Shown piece by piece: positions 1 through 8,363 of a stretch of DNA of 64,000 nucleotides (positions are counted from its first letter, which is position 1; the number at the start of each line of letters is the position of its first letter). The stretch is taken from assembly GCF_934660935.1 (NCBI RefSeq), contig NZ_CAKUIH010000008.1, positions 22,273-86,272 of the forward strand, given 5' to 3'. The position numbers and the translations under genes were made by a program. The notes beneath the pieces are model-generated. The model was not told the origin of the DNA. It made no database searches and saw nothing but the letters and a program-made list of their open reading frames with translations. The DNA comes from an uncultured Parolsenella sp. Lineage in GTDB: Bacteria > Actinomycetota > Coriobacteriia > Coriobacteriales > Atopobiaceae.

Positions 1-6
1 AGGGCG

Positions 7-654
7 CTAGGCGCGCATGCGGCGTTCGAGGCGGTTGGCGATGGCGACGAGTGCCATGACAATTACGTAATAGACGATGGCCACCACGATGAACGGCTCG
101 AAGGCGCGGTAGGTGATGGCCTGCACGCTTTGAGCGGCGCGCATCATGTCCATGAGGCCAATGGTTGCTACCAGCGACGAGCTCTTGAGCACGGTGATGA
201 CCTCGTTTACCAAGGCGGGGGCCACGCTGCGAAGCGCCTGAGGGATGATGACCTTACTCATCATCGTTATGTAGGAGAGGCCGAGCGCGCGGCTCGCGTC
301 GTACTGGCCGCGGTCGACGCCTTCGATGCCGCCGCGCACCGTCTCCGAGACGGTTGCGGAGCCATTGAGGCCCAACGTGAGAACGCTGGCGGTGAACATC
401 GTGATCTTATAGCCCGTGAGCTGCGGCGTCGCGAAGTAGGCGATGAAGAGCAGCACGATGAGAGGTACGCCTCGGAAGATCGAGGTGTAGAAGTCGAGCA
501 GCAGACGCAGCGGCTTGCAGGGGATGACCTTGAGCACGGCAATGGTGAAGCCCACGACAAACGCGAGCAGGAGGGCGGCCGCCGTCACCTCGCAGGTGAC
601 GGCGAGACCGCCCACAAACATCGGCGCATAGGGTTCTATCAGCGAGAATTTCAT
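7..654 (-). CDS. Polar amino acid ABC transporter permease (HisM/GlnP type)
   Basis: A 215-residue inner-membrane permease that should form the translocation pore of an amino-acid importer. Several hydrophobic segments are visible, and the cytoplasmic EAA-like loop that docks on the ATPase is at about residues 120-145 (ALGLSYITMMSKVIIPQAL). Length and layout match the HisM/GlnP/YecS family. It lies 36 bases downstream of the Tat lipoprotein gene on the same strand, so the two probably form one operon. The ATPase gene would be expected further on, beyond the left edge of the window. The exact amino acid carried cannot be told. Confidence 0.93.
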   Translation of the reverse strand: MKFSLIEPYAPMFVGGLAVTCEVTAAALLLAFVVGFTIAVLKVIPCKPLRLLLDFYTSIFRGVPLIVLLFIAYFATPQLTGYKITMFTASVLTLGLNGSATVSETVRGGIEGVDRGQYDASRALGLSYITMMSKVIIPQALRSVAPALVNEVITVLKSSSLVATIGLMDMMRAAQSVQAITYRAFEPFIVVAIVYYVIVMALVAIANRLERRMRA

Positions 655-690
655 GCTGAGCTGCCTGGATGCTGACCGGTGGATGAGGTG

Positions 691-1602
691 CTAGTTTGCG
701 GCAACGCCGGTGGTCGCGGTGCCGGAGGCGCTGGTGTCGTCGCCCCACTTGAAGTCATCGCCCACGTACTGGCCGATGAACTCGTCGATCGTGCCGTCGG
801 CAAGCATCTCGCCGATGCACTCGTCGAAGGCGGCGACGAACGAGGCGCCCTTGGCGGCCATGATGCGATAGACGCCCACGTAGTCCTTCGTCTCGGAGCG
901 ATCGAGGAAGCCGAGGACGAGGCCCTCGTTGGCATCGCGCATGGACTGGCCTTCCGCGCCGTCGCACAGGTAGGCGTCGATGCGGCCGGAGAGGACCTCC
1001 TGCAGGCACTGGTCGCCACCGTCATAGGTGTGGATGTCACCATCGGGCAGGATGGCGGAGATGAACTTGTTCTGGACGGTGCCCGTGGTGCAGGCGATGG
1101 ACTTGCCCTTGAGGTCGTCGATGGTCTTGACCTCGTCGTTCATCGTGAGAACGCCAACGAGCGGCTGGTAATAGCCGCGCGTGAAGTCGAAGGTCTCCTC
1201 GCGCTCGGGATTGGAGGACATGGCCATGGTGAACGAGGTGTCGCTGCTCTGGACGGAGGCGAGGGTTGCGGTGAACTCCTGCGGCTCAAAGTCATAGGTG
1301 AAGCCGAGGCGGTTCGCCATCTCGTCTGCGACGGCGATGTCGAGGCCGACGACCTTCTGGGTGCCATCGGCCTGAACCTCGAGGTAGCGATAGGGGGCGA
1401 AGGCGTCGTCGCCGACGAAGGTGAGCTTGGCACCGGAGATGTCGGCCGCGCCGGCGGTGGTGGCAGCGGAGGTCGTGGCGGCCTGCTGGTTGGAGCCGCA
1501 GCCGGCAAGGGCGAGCGGCATGGTCGCGGCGCCGGCGGCCATGAGCTTGAGGAAGCCGCGACGGTCGATGCCGGCGGAAGTGACGTGCTTGGAAGTGGAC
1601 AT
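691..1602 (-). CDS. Amino acid ABC transporter substrate-binding lipoprotein (Tat-exported)
   Basis: A periplasmic-binding-protein-like lipoprotein of about 303 residues (SBP_bac_3 family) that captures an amino acid for the neighbouring permease. The N-terminus has a twin-arginine motif (DRRGFLK), a hydrophobic stretch and a lipobox ending LAGC, so it should cross by Tat and be anchored by lipid. A Ser/Thr/Ala linker follows the Cys. Family features include 'GDDAFAPYRYLE' and 'GLDIAVADEMANRLG'. Two ATGs are close together; I chose the second (1602) because AAGGA sits five bases before it. The C-terminus ends in a Gly/Thr/Ala-rich tail. Confidence 0.92.
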   Translation of the reverse strand: MSTSKHVTSAGIDRRGFLKLMAAGAATMPLALAGCGSNQQAATTSAATTAGAADISGAKLTFVGDDAFAPYRYLEVQADGTQKVVGLDIAVADEMANRLGFTYDFEPQEFTATLASVQSSDTSFTMAMSSNPEREETFDFTRGYYQPLVGVLTMNDEVKTIDDLKGKSIACTTGTVQNKFISAILPDGDIHTYDGGDQCLQEVLSGRIDAYLCDGAEGQSMRDANEGLVLGFLDRSETKDYVGVYRIMAAKGASFVAAFDECIGEMLADGTIDEFIGQYVGDDFKWGDDTSASGTATTGVAAN

Positions 1603-1872
1603 AGTCATCCTTCTCTTTGGGGGAAGCGTTGTTTACATCTTAAACCACTGAATGCTGCGGAGTAACAAGCATGATAGACCTGTCGGCGAGAGGCCGTTAT
1701 TAATTGTGCGTGTCATATGGGCGTGGCGCTGCGCGGGCGGACGCGGCGCGGGCGGGCGTGGTGCCGCGTGTGTCGGGCGGGCGTGGCTGTGATGCGCGCG
1801 GGCCGCGCGGGCTCGCGCGCGCAGGCTTGGGTATCATTCCCGTGTGCAAGTTCGATTTATGGGGGAACGCAC

Positions 1873-2562
1873 ATGTCTTCTGGCAAGGGCAGGGATTCAA
1901 AGACGATCGCGAGTCAGTTTTGCTCGCTTATCCGCGACAACGCGCGTTTTGTTGTGATTGCCGTGTGCTCCGCGATGTTCGTGATGATTCTCGAGGATGT
2001 CCTCGAGCTTGAGTCGATGAGGCTGGATCGTGCGGCATATTGGCTCATCGTCGAGCACCTGCGTCGTCCGTGGCTCACACCAATCATGGAGAGCTTTTCC
2101 GCGCTGGCAACGCCGCTGACGCTGCTCGTGCTGCTGCTGGCGGTCGCCGCGTTTGCCCCGGGAAGGCGCCCGGGATGGTGCTGCGCTGTTAACCTCGGCC
2201 TTGTTGTTCTCATCAACCAGGCGCTCAAGTTCATCATCCAGCGTCCGCGCCCGGACGGATTCCGTCTTGCGAGCGTGAGCGGCTTCAGCTTCCCGTCGGG
2301 CCATTCGATGGTAGCGATGGCGTTCTTTGGTCTTCTTGCCTGGTTCGTCTGGAAGTACGAGAAGGACCGTAGGCAGCGCACGCTTCTGCTTGCCGCCTTT
2401 GGCGTCGTCATTGTCATGGTGGGCGTGAGCCGCATTTACTTGGGCGTTCATTACGCTAGCGACGTTGTCGCGGGCTTCTGCCTCTCGCTCATTTGGCTCG
2501 CGCTTTACACGCGCATCGCCGTGCCGTTGTTCTTGGAGGACGGCGAGGATCCGATCCACTAG
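1873..2562 (+). CDS. PAP2-family phosphatase (membrane)
   Basis: A 229-residue membrane phosphatase of the PAP2/PgpB/BcrC superfamily, likely acting on a lipid phosphate such as undecaprenyl pyrophosphate or phosphatidylglycerol phosphate. All three catalytic blocks are present: KFIIQRPRPDGF (K-x6-RP), PSGHSM, and SRIYLGVHYASD (SR-x5-H-x3-D). Several hydrophobic helices flank them. An in-frame start exists further upstream, but ATG 1873 has a GGGGGAAC ribosome site and removes a Cys/Arg-rich leader that looks non-coding. It is a single gene followed by its own terminator. The natural substrate is not determined by the sequence. Confidence 0.9.
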   Translation: MSSGKGRDSKTIASQFCSLIRDNARFVVIAVCSAMFVMILEDVLELESMRLDRAAYWLIVEHLRRPWLTPIMESFSALATPLTLLVLLLAVAAFAPGRRPGWCCAVNLGLVVLINQALKFIIQRPRPDGFRLASVSGFSFPSGHSMVAMAFFGLLAWFVWKYEKDRRQRTLLLAAFGVVIVMVGVSRIYLGVHYASDVVAGFCLSLIWLALYTRIAVPLFLEDGEDPIH

Positions 2563-2591
2563 GTGGCGCGTCCGTGATTCGGCGATATGAC

Positions 2592-2631
2592 ACGAGGGCC
2601 GTCCCGTGGTGGGGCGGCCCTCGTTCGTTTT
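2592..2631 (+). terminator. Rho-independent terminator after the PAP2 gene
   Basis: A 14-bp stem (ACGAGGGCCG... / ...CGGCCCTCGT, one mismatch) with a 5-base loop, followed by TCGTTTT. It lies 30 bases after the stop codon of the phosphatase gene. Confidence 0.75.
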
Positions 2632-2749
2632 GGCTCGCGCGGGTGGAGCGAAAACTGGCCTCGAGTTCACGCTCGGATGAGTGTGCGCCAGCGGAGCGGG
2701 TCTGGCCTCGGGTTCGTGCCCGGGTGGGCGCGTGCTGGCTCCGGGTGCG

Positions 2750-3679
2750 TTACTGGTTGGCGCGCTCGCTCACGGCGGCGGCGGAGATGCGCCAGCTGCG
2801 ACCCTTCTTGCTTGCGGGCAGCTCGCCCGACTCAATGAGCTTATAGATGGTGGGCCGGCTCACGCCGAGAATGGCGACGACCTGGTCGACGCTGAGCGTC
2901 TCGTCCGAAGGGGCGGGGACGGTTGCGGGCTCGGGCTGGGCACCCGTGGCGGTTGCAGGCTCGTCACCTGCCGCGGGCGTTGTCTCTGTTGCGGGGGCGG
3001 CCTCCTCCGGCTGCGCGTCCTCGCCGGCAGCGGCGGGCGCGGCGTCCTCGACGGGTGCGACCGGCTCCGAGGCCTCGGCAGCCGGCTTCTCTGCCTTGCG
3101 GGTACGACGCCTCTTGGGCTTCTCGGGGACGGAATTCTCTGCCGCATCTTCTGCGGGCGCGGGCTTGGGTGCCGGCTCGTGCTCCGGCGTCGTCTCCTGG
3201 TCGCTCGCCTCGGCTATGTTGCTCTCCGCGGTTTCGTCCGCCTTCTGCTTGCGGTTGCGGCGCTTCTTCTTGGGCTGGGGCGTCTCCTCGGCGGGCATCT
3301 CCTGCTCGTTCGCGGCGTCACCGTGGCCCTCGTACACCTCGGGCTTCGGTTCGGGCTCGGGCTCAGGCTCCGATTCCGGTTCAGGCTCGCGGTGGGTGCG
3401 GACCCAGGTGCGAGCGATGCGCTCTGCGGTGAACTCGTCCACCTCGCCGCGAGCGTCCGCGGCGTCCATGGACTCATAGATGGCGGCGAGCGCCGCGTCG
3501 AGTGCGTCATCGATGGCGCCGCAGGAAAGTGCGAGGTCGTTCAGTGCCTCGCAGCTCTTGAGGGGGTTCTCGGTAAGGTGCTCGACCACGTCGGACGGAA
3601 TCTGCGTTCCGGTGTCCTCGATTGCGGCAACAAAACAGCCAACGAGACGAGCGAGCGCCTCGGAAGTCTCGGTTCTCAT
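2750..3679 (-). CDS. Putative DNA-binding protein: excisionase/MerR-type HTH after a long Glu/Pro/Ala linker
   Basis: A 309-residue protein of three parts. Residues 1-100 are a helical domain I do not recognise. Residues ~100-255 are low-complexity, rich in Glu, Pro and Ala with runs of EPEPE type and Lys/Arg patches (KPKRRRTRK). Residues ~260-309 are a helix-turn-helix of the excisionase/MerR kind (VDQVVAILGVSRPTIYKLIE, then GELPASKKGRSWRI). Its ATG overlaps the stop of the upstream gene (ATGA), so the two are translationally coupled. The HTH suggests DNA binding; targets are unknown. Similar Xis-type HTHs occur in non-phage proteins, so an excisionase role is not implied. Confidence 0.75.
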   Translation of the reverse strand: MRTETSEALARLVGCFVAAIEDTGTQIPSDVVEHLTENPLKSCEALNDLALSCGAIDDALDAALAAIYESMDAADARGEVDEFTAERIARTWVRTHREPEPESEPEPEPEPKPEVYEGHGDAANEQEMPAEETPQPKKKRRNRKQKADETAESNIAEASDQETTPEHEPAPKPAPAEDAAENSVPEKPKRRRTRKAEKPAAEASEPVAPVEDAAPAAAGEDAQPEEAAPATETTPAAGDEPATATGAQPEPATVPAPSDETLSVDQVVAILGVSRPTIYKLIESGELPASKKGRSWRISAAAVSERANQ

Positions 3680-4494
3680 GGGCTTGCGCCCTCCTTGTTA
3701 TCGTGGGGTGAGGTAAAGCTAGCGTTGAGCATAGCACGTGCGTGCTGGGGCGTGGGGCTACCTCGGGGGCTCGCGGCGGAGCCGTGCTCTAGTAGTGCTG
3801 GCGCGCGAGAGGGGTCCCCTCGCCGGGATTCGGCACGGGTGGGTTTTAACACGCACGCGCCTGGCTCGTCACGGGCGTGACCCGCGGTCTTCTCCAGGTC
3901 TGATTGAGCGAGCTCCACAAGGTCGCTCGGTGTCTGGACCAGCTTGTGGAGCGCTGCCAGACGGAGGCGGTTCTCGATGATGAACGTGCCGCCGGGTTTG
4001 GTGGCCGAGCTAAGGCGTTTGATCCTCCCGTCGGTGACGATTGCGCCGCGGAAGGGGAGGAGAACAAGCTCGATAAGGCAGGGAATGGTGCGGAAGAGCT
4101 CATCCGCCTCGCGTCTGATGAGCTTGACGATGATGAGGCGGGGCGGCGTGCCAGCGTCTGCGGGCAGACAGGAGAATCGTTTGCCCTGGATACCAGTCAC
4201 AACGAAGCGGCCCATGACGGGGCTGCGCCAGGATGCAATCGTGGCGAGATCCCGCTCGTCGAGGTGCGCGGGATTCTCGGCCAGAAACTCGTCGATGAGC
4301 TGAGGGACTTCCCACAAGCGGTCGAGCGCGTCTGACGCGGCGGCGATCCTCGCTTGCAAATCGCGACTCGGGCTACGAGGCGCGTCGCTCCGTACCATCA
4401 CAAACGTAAGCAGCGCTTTCATGAGGCGGAGGAAATCCGCGTCGCTGCAGGCCGCGTCGTCATTCGCCGCCTTGTCCGTTCGCTTGCCTGTCAT
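3676..4494 (-). CDS. Conserved hypothetical protein, coupled to the HTH gene
   Basis: A 272-residue soluble protein. I chose ATG 4494 because AAGGGAGA lies four bases before it. The middle part ('FLAENPAHLDERDLATIASWRS' region followed by 'CLIELVLLPFRGAIVTDG') reminds me of a domain found in SEC-C-motif-containing proteins of firmicutes, in which a short beta-rich segment ends in 'LLPF.G.I..DG'. That is recall, not a search, and no SEC-C cysteines are present. The last ~70 residues are Arg/Ser/Pro-rich and probably disordered. Its stop overlaps the start of the HTH gene by the ATGA arrangement, suggesting the two proteins act together. Confidence 0.62.
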   Translation of the reverse strand: MTGKRTDKAANDDAACSDADFLRLMKALLTFVMVRSDAPRSPSRDLQARIAAASDALDRLWEVPQLIDEFLAENPAHLDERDLATIASWRSPVMGRFVVTGIQGKRFSCLPADAGTPPRLIIVKLIRREADELFRTIPCLIELVLLPFRGAIVTDGRIKRLSSATKPGGTFIIENRLRLAALHKLVQTPSDLVELAQSDLEKTAGHARDEPGACVLKPTRAESRRGDPSRAPALLEHGSAASPRGSPTPQHARAMLNASFTSPHDNKEGASP

Positions 4495-4609
4495 CCGGTC
4501 TCCCTTCGTATGGTGGGAAGACCCTAGCGGAGACGAACCTGACAGAACCTTGCGGCTGGCAGACACAAACCTGACATCGCAGCTCGGCGTGGGCGTTGCG
4601 CAAAAGAAG

Positions 4610-4647
4610 ACCGCCGCTCGCCGACGTGGTTATCGGCGAGCGGCGGT
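4610..4647 (-). terminator. Terminator for the TrpXYZ-like operon
   Basis: A perfect GC-rich stem of 14-15 bp (CCGCCGCTCGCCGA / TCGGCGAGCGGCGG). Read on the minus strand it is followed by TCTTCTTTT. It lies about 195 bases beyond the ABC ATPase gene. Confidence 0.7.
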
Positions 4648-4720
4648 TCATGCGCGTGCGTTGGGGTTCGTTGCGGGTGCCGCCTGCGCGGGGAAGAGAA
4701 GACGAGGCCGCATTGGACGG

Positions 4721-4826
4721 GCCGTGGCGTGTTGCGGGCACCAGGCTAATGCGGTAAAGCGGAAGCCTGGCCGGGTTGGTCGGCGCCGGCGCCTCGGCGA
4801 GGGTGCCGTGGCGTGTTGCGGGCACC
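4721..4826. repeat. Direct repeat of 22 bp, two copies
   Basis: The same 22-base string, beginning GCCGTGGCGTGTTGCGG, occurs at 4721-4742 and 4805-4826, 84 bases apart. A partial third copy (GTTGCGGGTGCC) is at about 4672. No function is apparent. Confidence 0.6.
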
Positions 4827-4841
4827 CGCTGCCCGGCCGCG

Positions 4842-5642
4842 CTAGCTCAGGAGCATGCGGTCGTTCGCGAGCTCGCCGCCGGAGACCTCCTCGAACTTCT
4901 GCAGCAGGTCGGGCACGGTGAGGCTCTTCTTCTCCTCGCCCGCCACGTCGAAGATGACGTTGCCCTCGTGCATCATGATCAGGCGGTTGCCCAGGCGGAT
5001 GGCGTCGTTCATGTTGTGCGTGACCATGAGAGTCGTGAGGCCGCGCTCGGTGACGATCTGCTCGGTCAGATCGAGGACCTTCTTGGCGGTCTTGGGGTCA
5101 AGTGCGGCAGTGTGCTCGTCAAGAAGCAGCAGCTTGGGGTTGGTAAGCGTCGCCATGAGCAAGGTCAGCGCCTGGCGCTGGCCGCCGGAGAGCAGGCCGA
5201 CCTTGGCGGTCATGCGGTTCTCGAGCCCGAGGTCGAGCGTGGCGAGGAGCTTGGGATACTCCGCCTTCTCCCGTGCGGAGATGCCCCAGGCAAGGCCGCG
5301 CTTCTTGCCGCGGCGCTTCGCGAGGGCGAGGTTCTCGGCGATCTGCATGTCTGCGGCGGTGCCGCGCATGGGGTCCTGGAAGACGCGGCCGAGGTACTTG
5401 GCGCGCTGCGGCTCGTTCATGCGCGAGACGTCAGTGCCATCGAGCTCGATGGTGCCCGCGTCGAGCGGATAGACGCCGGAGATCATGTTGAGCAGCGTCG
5501 ACTTGCCGGCGCCGTTGCCGCCGATGACGGTGACGAAATCACCCTCGGCAAGCTCGAGGTTCACGCCGGTGAGGGCGCGCTTCTCGGTCACGGTGCCGCG
5601 GTTGAACGTCTTGGTGACGTGGGAGAGCTTGAGCATGGCCAT
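4842..5642 (-). CDS. ABC transporter ATP-binding protein (TrpXYZ-like system)
   Basis: A 266-residue ATPase that powers the permease encoded immediately upstream. Walker A is GGNGAGKST (residues 41-49), the signature is LSGGQRQ (about 150) and Walker B plus D-loop is LLLDEHTAALDP (about 171-182). The H-loop region reads TLMVTHNMNDA. Its ATG overlaps the permease stop by one base (TAATG). ATPases paired with this permease and the ABC_sub_bind type of binding protein belong to a family that includes the streptococcal tryptophan/aromatic importers; the substrate here is inferred only from that kinship. Confidence 0.92.
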   Translation of the reverse strand: MAMLKLSHVTKTFNRGTVTEKRALTGVNLELAEGDFVTVIGGNGAGKSTLLNMISGVYPLDAGTIELDGTDVSRMNEPQRAKYLGRVFQDPMRGTAADMQIAENLALAKRRGKKRGLAWGISAREKAEYPKLLATLDLGLENRMTAKVGLLSGGQRQALTLLMATLTNPKLLLLDEHTAALDPKTAKKVLDLTEQIVTERGLTTLMVTHNMNDAIRLGNRLIMMHEGNVIFDVAGEEKKSLTVPDLLQKFEEVSGGELANDRMLLS

Positions 5643-6556
5643 TACTGCTCGCCTCCCTTCGAGTAGGCGCGTCGGCGTTGCGTGCGCTCCCAGACAACGG
5701 GGACGCAGAGTGCGGCGGCGACGATGATGGCGGAGAGGAGCTTCATGTCGTTGGCATCCATGCCAAGCTGCAGCACGATGGCGCGGATGAGGAAGTAGAC
5801 GATGGAGCCCGCCACGGCGGAGATCAGGCGCGGAGCGAACTTCGTGAGGCCGCCGGGCAGGAGGCGCCCGAGTACCTCGCCGATGACGATGGCGGCAAGG
5901 CCGATGACGATGGCGCCCGTGCCCATGCCGATGTCCGCGTACTTCTGCTGCTCACAGATGAGGCCGCCGGAGAGGCCGACGAGCGCGTTGGAGAGCGTGA
6001 GGGCGATCATCTTGGTGGTGTTGGTGTTCACGCCGAGCGCTCGGATCATGGCCTCGTTGTCACCGGTGGCGCGCAGGGCGGAGCCAATCTCGGTACCGAA
6101 GAACCAGTACAGCCCCGCGACGATCACGACGGCGACGACGGCGCCTACGATGATGGCGCAGACGTTGGAGGGCAGCCCCGTCGCGTCGCCGAGTGCGGAG
6201 AAGACCGTCTTGCTCGTGAGCAGCGGGGTGTTCGACTTGCCCATGACGCGCAGGTTGATCGACCAGAGGCTGATCTGTGTGAGGATGCCCGCGAGGATAG
6301 CGGGAATCTCGAACGCCGTGGTCAGGAATCCGGTGACCGCGCCGCAGAGGGCGCCGGCGATCATGGCGGCCAAAATGGCGAGTGCCGGATCGACGCCGGC
6401 GACCACGAGGACCGCGCAGACCGCGCCACCGGTGGCGAAGCTGCCGTCGACCGTCAGGTCGGGGATGTCGAGCAGCTTGTACGTGATGAAGACGCCGAGC
6501 ACCATGATGCCCCAGAGAATGCCCTGGGAGACGGCGCCGAGCATTGCTGTCAGCAT
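5642..6556 (-). CDS. ABC transporter permease (TrpXYZ-like system)
   Basis: A 304-residue hydrophobic permease with around eight to nine membrane segments, of the branched-chain-like permease superfamily used with ABC_sub_bind binding proteins. It begins MLTAMLGAVSQGILWG; I chose ATG 6556 because GGAAGGAAAG lies just before it, rather than a start 66 bases upstream. A glycine-rich segment (IIGAVVAVVIVAGLYW) and 'GGLICEQQKYADIGMGTGA' fit the family. It is the middle gene of the binding protein-permease-ATPase operon and overlaps the ATPase by one base. A strong hairpin separates it from the binding-protein gene. Confidence 0.9.
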   Translation of the reverse strand: MLTAMLGAVSQGILWGIMVLGVFITYKLLDIPDLTVDGSFATGGAVCAVLVVAGVDPALAILAAMIAGALCGAVTGFLTTAFEIPAILAGILTQISLWSINLRVMGKSNTPLLTSKTVFSALGDATGLPSNVCAIIVGAVVAVVIVAGLYWFFGTEIGSALRATGDNEAMIRALGVNTNTTKMIALTLSNALVGLSGGLICEQQKYADIGMGTGAIVIGLAAIVIGEVLGRLLPGGLTKFAPRLISAVAGSIVYFLIRAIVLQLGMDANDMKLLSAIIVAAALCVPVVWERTQRRRAYSKGGEQ

Positions 6557-6575
6557 GTCTTTCCTTCCATCCAAA

Positions 6576-6606
6576 CGCGCCCCGGCGGCAATCCCGTCGG
6601 GGCGCG
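6576..6606 (-). promoter_or_regulatory. Intercistronic hairpin between binding protein and permease
   Basis: A 13-bp inverted repeat with one mismatch (CGCGCCCCGGCGG / CCGTCGGGGCGCG) and a 5-base loop lies 20 bases upstream of the permease start. No T-run follows on the minus strand, so it is more likely an mRNA-stabilising or partial-attenuation hairpin that favours the binding protein than a full terminator. Confidence 0.55.
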
Positions 6607-6712
6607 CAACGCAAAAACTCAAGCTAGTCTAGCGCGGCGGCATGTCGTCCGCGGTGTAGACGGGCGTGGCGCTCGCCGGCTCGACGACGCCCGCGAGCAC
6701 GGTGCCGGCGTC

Positions 6713-7696
6713 CTAGGCGTCGAGCACGGAGAGATCGATGCCGAGGGCCTCGGCCATCTCCTCATTCTTGATGACCTTGAGCTGGTCGCCGGACTCGGAC
6801 TCGATCGCCATGTCCGCGGGGTCGGCGCCCTCGGTCAGGATCTTGACGGCCATCTCGCCGGCCATCTTGCCGAGCTCGGTGTAATCGATGGAGAGGGTGC
6901 AGATGCCCATGCCCATGCACATGTTCTCCTCGCCGGTGACGAAGGGAAGCTTGCCCTCCTTGCAGATCTGGCCGACCTGGGCGGCAGCGGCGGCGATGGT
7001 GTTGTCGGTGGGGGAGTAGCCCGCGTCGACCTTGCCGATCATCGACTCGACGACGCTCTGGACCTCGTTGGAGCTGGAGACGGTGAAGCGCTCGTGCGTG
7101 AGGCCAGCCTTGTCACACGCGGCCTCGGCCATCTCGATCTGGAGGAGCGAGTTGGACTCGGCGGTGCAGTAGAGCATGCCGACGTGCTTGGCCTCGGGGA
7201 GGACCTTCTGGAGCATGGCAATCTGGTCATCGACGGGGTTCATGTCGGAGGTGCCGGTGAGGTTGCCGCCGGGCTTCTCGTTGTCAGCGACGAGGCCGGA
7301 GGCGGCGTAGTCCGTGATGGCGCAACCGACGATGGGGATCTCCGTCGTGGCGGCGGCGACGGCCTGAGCGGCCGGGGTGGCGATGACGTAGATCAGGTCA
7401 TCGTTGTCGCCCACGAGCTTGGAGGCGATGGTGGAGCAGGCGCTCTGGTCATTGTTGGCGTTCTGCTGGTCGATGGTGTAGTTGATGCCGGAAGCGTCGA
7501 GGGCGGCGACGAAGCCCTCATTAGCGGCGTCGAGGGCGGCGTGCTGGGTGAGCTGCAGAACGCCGATCTTGTAGGACTTCTCGCCGTCGGCGGCAGCGGT
7601 GGTGGCGGAGCTGCCGGAGTTGCCGCAAGCGGCGAGGCCGAGCGCGACGGTACCGGCGCCGGCGGCCACGAAAGAACGCCTGGAAATGGACTTCAT
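6713..7696 (-). CDS. ABC transporter substrate-binding lipoprotein (ABC_sub_bind, TrpX-like)
   Basis: A 327-residue binding lipoprotein with a twin-arginine signal (SRRSFVAAG) and lipobox LAAC, so Tat-exported and lipid-anchored. The mature part shows the ABC_sub_bind pattern: 'KIGVLQLTQHAALDAANEGF' at the start, then 'PVDDQIAMLQKVLPEAKHVG' in the middle. It heads the operon with the permease and ATPase. Oddity: the frame ends in TAG (6713-6715) but stays open for 27 more codons to a second TAG (6629-6631). All 27 codons end in G or C, which looks like coding sequence, so the first TAG may be a recent nonsense change or a readthrough site. Confidence 0.9.
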   Translation of the reverse strand: MKSISRRSFVAAGAGTVALGLAACGNSGSSATTAAADGEKSYKIGVLQLTQHAALDAANEGFVAALDASGINYTIDQQNANNDQSACSTIASKLVGDNDDLIYVIATPAAQAVAAATTEIPIVGCAITDYAASGLVADNEKPGGNLTGTSDMNPVDDQIAMLQKVLPEAKHVGMLYCTAESNSLLQIEMAEAACDKAGLTHERFTVSSSNEVQSVVESMIGKVDAGYSPTDNTIAAAAAQVGQICKEGKLPFVTGEENMCMGMGICTLSIDYTELGKMAGEMAVKILTEGADPADMAIESESGDQLKVIKNEEMAEALGIDLSVLDA

Positions 7697-7928
7697 GGTT
7701 CCCCCTCTTATTTGTGGCGAAGCTGCGCGGAACGCTCGCTAGACGCAACGGCACCACGTTGGTAAGCGTAGGCAGAATTCTAATCGCACGTGCTCTGATG
7801 AATGCCTCTGCCTGCGCATTTAAAGGGGCATCAGATACGCAGTTTTAACTTTTGGGGGAGCGTAGAGCTTGCTGGCTCGCCTTCGCTGTCGCATGCGCGT
7901 GCGCCGAACGCGTCAACGACATAGATAG

Positions 7929-8030
7929 CGTGCGTATGGGTGGGGTCACATGGGCGGCGTGCGTATGAGTGACGTGCGTATGGATGGGGTCACATGGCAG
8001 GCGCGTGTGGGTGGGGTCACATGGGCGGCG
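7929..8030. repeat. Short tandem repeat with GGGGTCACATGG core
   Basis: Three imperfect units of about 29 bp share GTGGGGTCACATGGGCGGC. The cores are at 7942-7953, 7986-7997 and 8013-8024, and GTGCGTATG is repeated between them. It lies in the non-coding stretch between the TrpX-like gene and element copy 1. No gene is visible in 7697-8363. Confidence 0.65.
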
Positions 8031-8044
8031 GGGCTTTGGCGCTA

Positions 8045-8330
8045 CGGCAAATTTTCGAGCAGGTGGTCAAAAAGGGCATCTTGGCGTACGCGAGAACCGC
8101 TAATAGAGGACTATGACGTGTGACCCGTGCGTTGGCGATTTCTAAAACCGCAGGTAGACGGATTGACTAATTACTGAACCGGAGGCAGTAGCGTCCGGAT
8201 GGGACCGATGGGCTCGGGACAGGCCCTTTGGGCCAAGAAAAAAGGCGGCTCCAGGGCCTCTGGCGTACGCCAAGATGGGTATTTTGACCACCTTGGCGAA
8301 GAAACTCTATTAAGGGATAGCTTTGATTAT
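8045..8330 (-). repeat. Structured intergenic repeat element, copy 1 (inverted)
   Basis: One of four related ~270-bp elements. Terminal inverted repeats are at 8064-8090 (GGTCAAAAAGGGCATCTTGG...) and 8264-8292 (CGTACGCCAAGATGGG...TTTTGACCACC). The outer motif CTATTAAGGGATAG is at 8307-8320, next to the asparaginase 3' end. Relative to the + strand this copy is reversed, but relative to its upstream gene it has the same orientation as the other three. Its interior is the most diverged and lacks a clear central hairpin. No convincing ORF is present. Confidence 0.8.
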
Positions 8331-8363
8331 TGAGGGAGAGCAAAAAGTCCGGAGACGGCGCGT

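Noticed and set aside
2750..3679. Phage excisionase
   Set aside because: The HTH is of that type, but there is no integrase, attachment site or other phage gene nearby.
2681..3880. A 399-codon + strand frame opposite the HTH gene
   Set aside because: Gly/Leu/Arg-rich shadow product; the minus-strand gene has HTH features and coupled translation.
5678..7765. A 695-codon open frame on the + strand across the TrpXYZ-like operon
   Set aside because: It is antisense to three well-supported ABC genes; its Asp/Gly/His-rich product is the usual shadow of GC-rich coding DNA.
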